From: Thermoguttaceae bacterium
GTDB lineage: Bacteria; Planctomycetota; Planctomycetia; Pirellulales; Thermoguttaceae
DNA length: 11,162 bases
Reading direction: 5' to 3'
Assembly: GCA_028695865.1 (NCBI GenBank)
Contig: JAQVID010000042.1
Coordinates: forward strand, 1-11,162
The translations under genes and the position numbers were made by a program. This document shows positions 1-9,000 of this stretch, one piece after another. The notes below the pieces were generated by a model. It did not search any database, was not told where the DNA came from, and saw nothing but the letters and a program-made list of their open reading frames with translations. Every line of letters begins with the position of its first letter. The stretch's first letter is position 1.

Positions 1-10
1 CTTATCGCAA

Positions 11-3000
11 ATGAAGAAGTGGTTAAATAATGCGACAAATGCAGTTCGCGAGTGTTTGCAAAGAGAGGGTTCCACCCATCGGAACAGGAATTCCGGCAAG
101 TTGAAACGGCGGCATTTGGTCATCGATCCGCTTGAGGACCGGAACCTTTTGAGCCTGTCGGTGGCCACAGCCGATGATGTGCTGGTAAACACCGATTGGC
201 AGGATATTCGTGGCGACATATCCATGGCGACCAACGAGGCGGGCGACGTCATTGTTGCTTGGACGGCCGCAGACCCCGTCTATGATCCGGCCAGTATCGA
301 AAGTGGCAACATTAAGCAGATCGACGAGGATTTGAATGTTTATGCCCGGTATTTGACCGATGAAGTGCAACGAATTGTGCTTTCCGACGAGTTGACCCCG
401 TCCGGGACGACCGGTACGGGCGGAACGTTCCAATTGATTTACAACAGTGCCGAAGTCCAGCGAATTACCTTCACCTCGGCGACCAGTCCGAGTGGTTATG
501 ACAGCCTTTTGTATGGTACCGTTAATATTGGCCTTTGGATTGATAATGAATTGACCTGGGGTTATGAATCCGGCGCTGTTGACGAAGGGTATTATTTTAC
601 GTTTGCTGAAGGCCTTTCACCATCGGATAATGCGGCCAATTTGCAAACCTATCTTCGCACGAATTCGCGTTTTCTCGGTCGATATTCAGAAGTTGAAGTT
701 ACGGCCGTCAGTGCCCGTGAATATGATATTACTTTTAATGGAGCCCGTTATTCGGGGAAAAACCTTCAAGAGCTGCAAATCAAAGATTGCAACTTTGCTT
801 CCGGCTACCTGGGCGGTGCCATTTCGTCCACTGTTGCGGAGCCGACGACGATTTCTGGTTATTCCAGTACGAAGACCACGAATATTGGCATTATCGTTTC
901 AAGCGATCCCTGGGTAACCGCAACGCGGATTCAAGACGCGTTCAATCAGACGTTGACTTACACGGTTTTCTCGCCTGTGACCCGTGCCTGGTCGTTTGAT
1001 GAAGGAACTCATCGCTATGCTTACGAGTGGGGCACGAATTCGACCTTCGTTGATTATGGATATAATGGTGTTTCAACCTCCATGAAAGCAGTGGAAGTTA
1101 CTGTTCTTCCTGTCACGGTATATAATGAGGTGACTCAAAAGTATGAGCTGAGTAAAACGCAGTTCGATATCACTTTTACGGGCAACAGTGGTCTTCAGGA
1201 TCAGCAGCTTCTTGCCATTAGCAGTATGATCGCTCCGAATTCGAGTACGAATTTGGTTGCCTCGCCGACGAGTCAGACAGCGTTCAGCGTAACAACACTG
1301 AAGGAGAACAGCCCGGTGTTTCGAGTGAATTCACCGGAACCGGCGACGTTTGCCTTGAACGCGGACGGTACGAAACGGCTTGACGACGAAGGCGATCCGA
1401 TTGTTCTGGATTCAGGCAAATTGGACCAATCCAAACCGGTCGTTACAATGGATAACGATGGCGAGTTCACGATTGTTTGGCAGTCGGAAGTGAAGGATAT
1501 TACGCAAACAAAGAATACATCAGATATTTATGCGCGTCGATTCTCGGTCCAGGGCAAAGCAAGTAAATTTCTTTATGATGAAAAGGTCGGTTTTTACGTT
1601 GACGGCGGCATTCTTGATTTGTCGCAGTCTTCGACCTATACTCCCCAAGCCAATCTCGACCCCTATCAGTTGAATGTTACATCAGTGGCCCAGGCCCAGG
1701 GCGTTCGTCCTCTGGCGGAAGAATTTTTGGTGAACGTAACGACTAACGGTGCCCAGACCGATCCGAGTATCTCCAGTGATCTGGATGGCAATTTTGTCGT
1801 GACATGGACGACGGATGCCCAGTGGAACAGTTATTTTGCCGGAATTTATGCCCGATGGTTCGATAAGACCGGACTTGCGATTACCGGTGAAGTCGCCGTG
1901 ACACAGCAGCAGGCTTCCAGTGGTACGCCCTATTATGGTCCTTCTTATGTGTCCATGAGTCCTGAAGGTTACGCGGTTGTTTTGTACAGTTATGCCTCCG
2001 GGAGCACATTCGATACATCGCTCTACAAGAGCGTTTATGGCGTCGTAAAATCGACTGAAGATGCGGTTGCGAATAATTTTGTTTCGCGACAGCTAATAGC
2101 CAATGGGGGTTATAACGGCAGTGTGGATTTCGATTCCAATGGTCGTTATGTCATTGCTTATTCACAAAAAGAGGCGGCGACGGCCAATCTTCAAGCGATT
2201 GAATACGTCAATACATACGCGGTTGGTTATCAGATTTCGATTGACAGCAATTTGAGTTATAACGAGACGATTTATCTTCCAACGTTTGCGGTCAATTCTG
2301 ACGGGAACGCGAACAAGTATTATATTACAGGTGGTTCGGATAATGCATCGTTGGTCAAGTTGGATCAGGGCAATCCGAGCGTAGGAGTCGATGCCGATGG
2401 TGATATATTCATTTCTTATCAAGGCTTTGGAATGGATGTATCGTTTGTCCAAGTGGAATCGGCCGACAATATTATTGACGGATTTGTTTTTGAAGACATG
2501 GGGGCATACCAGGTGATGAACCTTATCTTTGCCAATGACCTATGTTATTTCAATCGAGCAGTCAAATACGAGGGAACCCAGAAAATCGCCTATGAAGGCA
2601 AAAACGACGATTTGCTCGGTACGGATGAAAAACTCCGGGAGCTTCGCGAAGCCAAGTATACAAACTACGACGATCCATCGCTTTATACGGAAGGCATTTT
2701 GTATCAGGCGCTTTCTTATGCGTGTGACGATAAGCGTAACGGAGTCGATACGGACACGTTTACCCGGGCAGTTGTTGTCGGGGCGGCCAAAGCGGGCGCA
2801 ACGAGCGAACAGCAGGCTCGCGTGGTCGCCATTGTCGATTATTTTATGTCAAAACTGAAAGGGGCTTCCAACGACGCGCTCTTCACGACATTCAATAATG
2901 AAGGAGACAAGGACTCCGGTTGTCCCAGTGGTGTTGTAAACAATTATCGAGACGGTTCCAATGCGAGATTTTACATTTATCTTCCAAGAACCGGTCGCGA

Positions 3001-6000
3001 AGATGAGAGCATCACGATCAACCTCGTTCGGGAAGATCGTTTTAGCATGTATACTAATGTTACCCAGGTAAGTGTTACCGTTGACGTGCCGCTGAACAAT
3101 GACAATGTACTTGACGCTAATGGGATTACGAATCTCCGCAAAGCGTTGCAAACCGCTTTTAATGACGTTGCGGGGTTCTCTGATTATTCGTTCTATGTGC
3201 AAAACGTAACGAATTTAATCGGCGATTGGGTTGGTACAAGCTATGAAATTCCGAATCTCTACGCGTCAGTTCAGAGTGGTTATGTCGTTTATGAAGTCGT
3301 TTGCCAAAGCGATGCCCACGATACGCCTTATTACCTGCGCGTAGGCGCAGAGTATTCCCGCATTAATTACAAAGACACGGTGTCAGAGCAGGAAGTAAGT
3401 GCGTATGGTTTTTATCAGCAACAGTACGGTAGTTCCGGAACGAAAGAGATCAATACGAAAACGGCCATGACCAACAGCGGCGATGTTGTTGTCGGCTGGC
3501 AGCAGTATAGTACTTCGACAGCCGGATATTATGATACCGCGGTCAATATAGGACACCCCATATCAACGAAAACGTCTCAGATTTTCCTGCGATCATTCAA
3601 AGAATCGACTGATAACGCAGGACCGATTGTGACGCAGGTTGCTCTGCCAGACGGCACTCGGGTTGAGGAAGGTCAAACTGTAACATCCACGGTCAAAAAT
3701 CTGGTCGTCAGTTTTGATGAAAATCTTATGACCAAAGTGTGTGGATATAATTCGGCGCACTCGGTGGACAACCTGGCCAATTGGGTTCTGCTTTGTGATG
3801 GGGTCGAAACGGCCAATGCCATTGAAAGCATCTCTTTTGGGATGAGCGCTTCGCGTTCACTTGCTTTGGACAGTGTTAACCCGGCCGTAAACGAGGGTAC
3901 GCTGGCCCTTGGGTCGAACAAGTGGGAAGCTGTTATTACGTTCAAAGACGGTTATGAGTTGACGACAGGCAATTACACCCTGATCGCCAAATGCAACATA
4001 CAGGACGTTGCCGGCAATGCGCTTTATGCTCAAGGGCTGAATTTCCCGGCGACGGATTATGAAATTAACTTCAGCATCATTTCACTCAATACGCCCTTGG
4101 CGTTTGACACGGAAGACTCTCCGTTTACTTCGCACTATGTCCCGGAAATTGTGGTAAGTGATCCTGACGGCGATTCCGCCGAATCGGAAATTTTGACCAA
4201 TCCGTCTGTTATAGACAATATTACGCGGCGCGACGTGCTTGATGAAGAGTCGTCGATTTTCGAAACGCCAGGCAATCCGAACTCCGTTGCTTCCGACGCG
4301 AACGGCAACTTCGTTGTTGTTTGGACTTCTTGCATCGATCAAAGCGTGATTACGGATGAGCTTGCCCAGGATACCGGAGTTTGGGTCAAGATTTATCGTC
4401 AGGAATATGTTATGGATGCCAATGGCAAGCGGACATACGTAACCGACGTGATCAAGGAATTTCGAATTGCGGATACAGAGGCGTACAAGGATGAATCCGG
4501 TACCTGGCACTTTGCCTCTCAGGCTTCCGTTGCGCTCAATGACAAGGGAGATTTTGTCGTAGTATGGGACCAATACAACGAAGATTCGGAAAGTCGGGAA
4601 GTCTATGCCCGACGCTACTCGCTTATGGGTAAGGAGTTGGGTATCAATGGCGGTACCGGTAACTTCATGGTTAATATATCCGACGAAAAGGACCAACAGA
4701 ACGCGTCTGTGGCCATGGACGCCGACGGCGATTTTGTAATTGTTTGGGAAAGCTTTGGCCAGGATTACGACGCGCAGGATACTTGGGGTATTTACGGTCG
4801 CCGCTTTACGAACGATGGTTATTCGTTTGGTATTACCGATACGCAGCAGACCTTAACCATTGGTGGTACCGTGGTTACTGGTACGTATTACATGAAGCTC
4901 AAATATACTTACGAAATCAACGGAGTGGAATATACAAGTTCGACCGATTTCATTCCGATCGCGGTGGAAACGGCTCGTAACGCGGCCGAGATCAAAGCGG
5001 CCTTGCTCAAATTGAAAGACAAGGATGGAAACATCCTCTTTGAACAGGGAGATTTGACTGTGACGGCTCTGGCCTCCAATCAAATTTTGATTGGGTTTAC
5101 CGGTCAATATGCCAATCGACCCATCGATCTGCTTACGGCCACCGCATACAAGACGGCGGGAACAGGCGTCGATCCTGTCCGAACAACATCGGTAACCGTG
5201 AATATCAACCAAACCACGGCCGGTTCGCAAGGCTCGGAATTTCTGATTAACGACACGGTGGAGAATCATCAGCGTTATCCAAGTATTGCTATGGATTCGT
5301 CTGGTAATTTCATCGTATCTTGGACCGCTTGGGGCAGTGCCGACGACGCAAGTTATGAAACGAATATTTACGCGAAGCGTTATGTTGGCAACAGTTATTT
5401 GCAAAACACGAGTACGTATTCAGTTTATTCGTCCGTTTCGGGGGGCAGTACAGGAACGCCTTACGTAATTGATTCGAGTGAAGAAACACTAAATAAAAAC
5501 GCGGGGGACTCCTCGTTTACCGGCGTCTGCAACATAACAGTCGGAAACGGCAAAGAATCCTGGAGCGGTACCGGAACCTTGCTCTCCACCGGATTGCATA
5601 TTCTTACCGCGGCCCATGTGGTTTACGACAGTACCAAACTGGCTGCCGTTTCGCCGCAGTCCATCATCGTTACATTTGAATATTCCGGCGCTTTGTATAC
5701 TTACGAAGCCGAAGAAGTTTATGTTCATGCCGACTACAATGGCAAACCGGAGTATTCCCCGGATATTGCGATTATTCAGTTGACGAAGCAGGTTGCCTCC
5801 AATATTGAGCGTTATGACGTTTACCGAAACAGTGATGAAATCGGTAAAACCTTTACCGTCGTTGGTTATGGTTATTACGGATTGGGTAATGACGAAGATA
5901 CCTCTACCCGGAAAAGCGGTATGAAGCATTGGGGACAGAACCAGTTTGAACTTATCGGAAATCAATATGATCCGACCTTCATTTCGGCGCAACTCGTCTT

Positions 6001-9000
6001 TGACTTTGACGATGGCACGGTTGCCAACGATACGATTGGCAACAATTACGGGTGGCGAAATCTTGGCCTTGGCGCCAACGAATCGGGAACAGCCCAAGGC
6101 GACTCTGGAGGTCCTTCGTTTATCAATAATAAAATTGCGGGAATTACCAGTTGGGGATATACGGCCAGCGACTACGGTTCTGTTTATGGTGATTGCGATT
6201 TTGCCGTTCGTGTTTCGTCTTATGTCGAATGGATTGACGCCATTCTCGACGGTGGTATCGGCAGTGAATTCCTCGTTAACGCCAATGACGGTACGGTTGG
6301 TAGTCGTTACTTTGCGGATAACGAATCGGGATACCAGATATGGTCTTCAGTAGCCGTAGACGATAGTGGAAACTTTGTCGTAACTTGGACGAGTTATAAT
6401 CAGGACGGTCATGGTGACGCGATGACCGGCGCAACCCGGAATGGTCTTGGCGGTATTTATGCGCGACGCTATCACGGCAGCGAAGAAAGTGGTGATAACG
6501 TCTTTTTGGTCAACAACTTTACGGAAAAAGATCAAATTGCCTCCCAGATCAGTATGGACCGCGAAGGTGATTTTGTTATAGTCTGGGAAAGCTTCAAGGA
6601 CCGTGAAAATCAGGCCAGTGATATTCCGGACAGCTTTGGAATTTATGCCAAGCGTTACGTGAACACGGACGATTATTTTCAGGCTCGTGTTAATGCATAC
6701 ACACAGGCCAACGCGGCGACAGCCTGGACTTCCGACGCCTTCCCGACCTTGCCTGCCGGCATTGCTTCACTTACGATCAAAACGATTGGAGTGGTTGGTG
6801 TTGATGGTGAATACGGCAGTGAGTTCTGTGTCGAAAATGTTTATTTGGATGAAGAAAAGCAGCGAACTAATTCGGTGAATCAGTCCTTGGCCGGGGATCA
6901 GCTTGCCGGCAGTGTTTCGCTTAACGCCAACGGTGACATGGTTTTCGTTTGGACGAATCTTGGGGTTCGTACCGTTAATACGCAAGGACAAGTGACGCAA
7001 GGGTCCGAGGTTTATTGCCGCACGGTCACACTTGCGGACGACGACGCTCCCCCAACTGTTACCCGTGTTGACGCGGACTTCTATAATGTAACCGTACTGG
7101 ATGACGACGATGATAATGATACCAATAATGTTTCTGTTTGGGCCAAATCGGAGACATCGTTGTTCAATGGTTATGATTTTGGCGACGGCGAAGCTCCTAC
7201 CGAGATACATTTCACGTTCAGTGAAGTGATGTTCTCTGAAAAGTTGGCTGCCGCGATCAAGAACGTGAACAAGACGATTGTTCGTTCGGCCACAGAAACG
7301 GAACGTGAATATCAGGCCCGTTATGCTGCGGCAGTTCTGGAAGTACTGAATCAGTTGTACCAAAAAGAAGGGAGTCAGGGCAAGAGTATTCTCGATATCT
7401 CGAATTGGTCCTTGTTGCTTAATGGTTCGGAAGTTTTTGCCGCGCTTTATGTCGGTTTGGATTATCAATATGAGGAAGTCGATCTGACCACAGGTGTTTA
7501 CAACGAAGATTCCGTGGGAACATATGTTCTTACCATTGGATTCTACGAGGTTGACGACGATGGTAATCCTGTCCAGCGGACCAAGACGGTCACGGACGAA
7601 AACGGCAATATAACGCAGGAAAAAGTATATGAAGTCGAAACCGACGCTTATGGCAACGTGATTCTCGACGCCAATGGCAATCCTGTGTACAAACTGGATT
7701 CGGCGGGACAGAAGATTCCTGTGATTCAATCGTCTCTTTCGCCGGGCAGCTATGTGCTCACGCTCAAGGATAATGTTACGGACCTGTTCGGCAATAAGCT
7801 TGACGGTGATTATGACGGCACAGCCGGTGGTTCGTTCAATATACGCTTTACGGTAGCCGGTTCGACAGGTACGGTTGTTGATCCGGATGATCCGGACGCC
7901 CCGACTGGCGACGACGCTGGTGATGGTGTTTTGGGCTCGAACCTGACGGTAGGGCATAACGATCCGGACTCCGTTTCCTGGATTGATCCTGATACCGGTT
8001 TGCAGCACTTTATTATTGTTGTGACGACCGAGCGTCTGATTGAAGACGGTGAGGACCTTGCGTCTTCGTACAAGCTTGTTACGAATCCGGCAGGAACGAC
8101 AAGCACCGGCACGGGTACGACGACATCGAGCACGACGAAGTATGCGCTTGTCACAGACATAGTTATGCGGGAGTATGTAGAAGACGCGACGGGTACGATC
8201 GTCGCGGCCGGTTCGGAAGTGGTCGTCAGTGGAGCCAGTGGCAGTCAGTATGAACCAAGTATCGCGGCGACCTCCGTAGGCAACTATGTTATTGCGTGGA
8301 ACGGATCGGGCGACAGTGCGTCTAACGGAGTGTATGCGAACTTCTATATGGACGGGCAGGTTTATACAAAGTTTGTCAGTTCGCCGGGTATGTCTTGTAC
8401 GAAAGTCAAGGTTGAAATTTCGGGTGAAACGGTTATGATTGCTTGGGTACAGGGGAGTACCGATGTTACATCCCGTGGCGATAAAGTCATGGCCCGTTTG
8501 TACGATATTAAAGGTACGGCTCTTACCAATGAGTTCGTTTTTATTGATGAACGGTCCAATTCGGTAGAAGCATTTGATTTGAGTGCGGATCGCGCAGGAA
8601 ATCAGGGCGTATTTGGTGTTTCGTGGAATGTTTTGTATCCGGACAATCAGACCAATCCGTCCGATATCTTCGTGCGAACCTATTACATTACGGATTTGAT
8701 AAGTGCATCGTACGCGACAAAAAGGAACGCTTACACCGTTAATAAACGCGTGAACTCGATTGAAGATGGTCAGCAGAACGATTCGCAGATTACCATGGAC
8801 AACAGCGGCAATATGTACGTTGTTTGGACCAGTTCGACCAACAACGATATTGATGTGTATGCCCGAGCTTATTATCTGAATGGTTCGTCCCGTTTGTTCA
8901 ACGGGTCAACGACCGATACCATGATCAATACGGTCACGCCGCACAAACAGTGGCACCCGGATATTGCGGTATCACCTGATGGCGGTCGTGTTTTGATTAC

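Larger units (their letters stand above)
209..2431 (+). repeat. Beta-repeat array A (units R1-R6) with inserts
   Basis: Six divergent copies of a unit with the pattern EFLVN / PSVAMDxDGDFVVVWxS / GIYARRY. R1 209-361 (ends NVYARYL); R2 1310-1543 (core VTMDNDGEFTIVW, ends DIYARRF); R3 1721-1861 (EEFLVN, DLDGNFVVTW, GIYARWF); R4 1886-2050 (degenerate, MSPEGYAVVLYS); R5 2072-2233 (degenerate, FDSNGRYVIAYS); R6 2279-2431 (VGVDADGDIFISY). Each copy holds about four predicted beta strands, which would suit one blade of a beta-propeller; that fold is my inference. R1-R2 are separated by about 950 bases of other domains and R2-R3 by a short insert (1544-1720). The copies have diverged enough that no long DNA repeats remain. 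Confidence 0.8.

Noticed and set aside
4082..4696. Minus-strand open frame of 204 codons
   Set aside because: It is antisense to R8-R10, where the plus strand encodes well-conserved repeat units. It has no motif and no supported start.
5489..6097. Minus-strand open frame of 202 codons over the protease region
   Set aside because: The plus strand here carries the protease with His1869 and Asp1918 in conserved motifs and runs up to just before the catalytic Ser. The opposite frame is a shadow.
7553..7723. RHS/YD-repeat toxin segment
   Set aside because: Only five short D-x-x-G turns occur within one Ig-like domain, with no RHS core, no DPxG cleavage motif and no toxin domain after it.
6767..8008. 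Long open frame on the minus strand (413 codons)
   Set aside because: It lies wholly opposite the Ig-like domain 2 region of the giant gene. Its translation is rich in Arg, Ile and Asn with no recognisable motif, and the plus strand carries clear conserved domains there. It is a codon-bias shadow.
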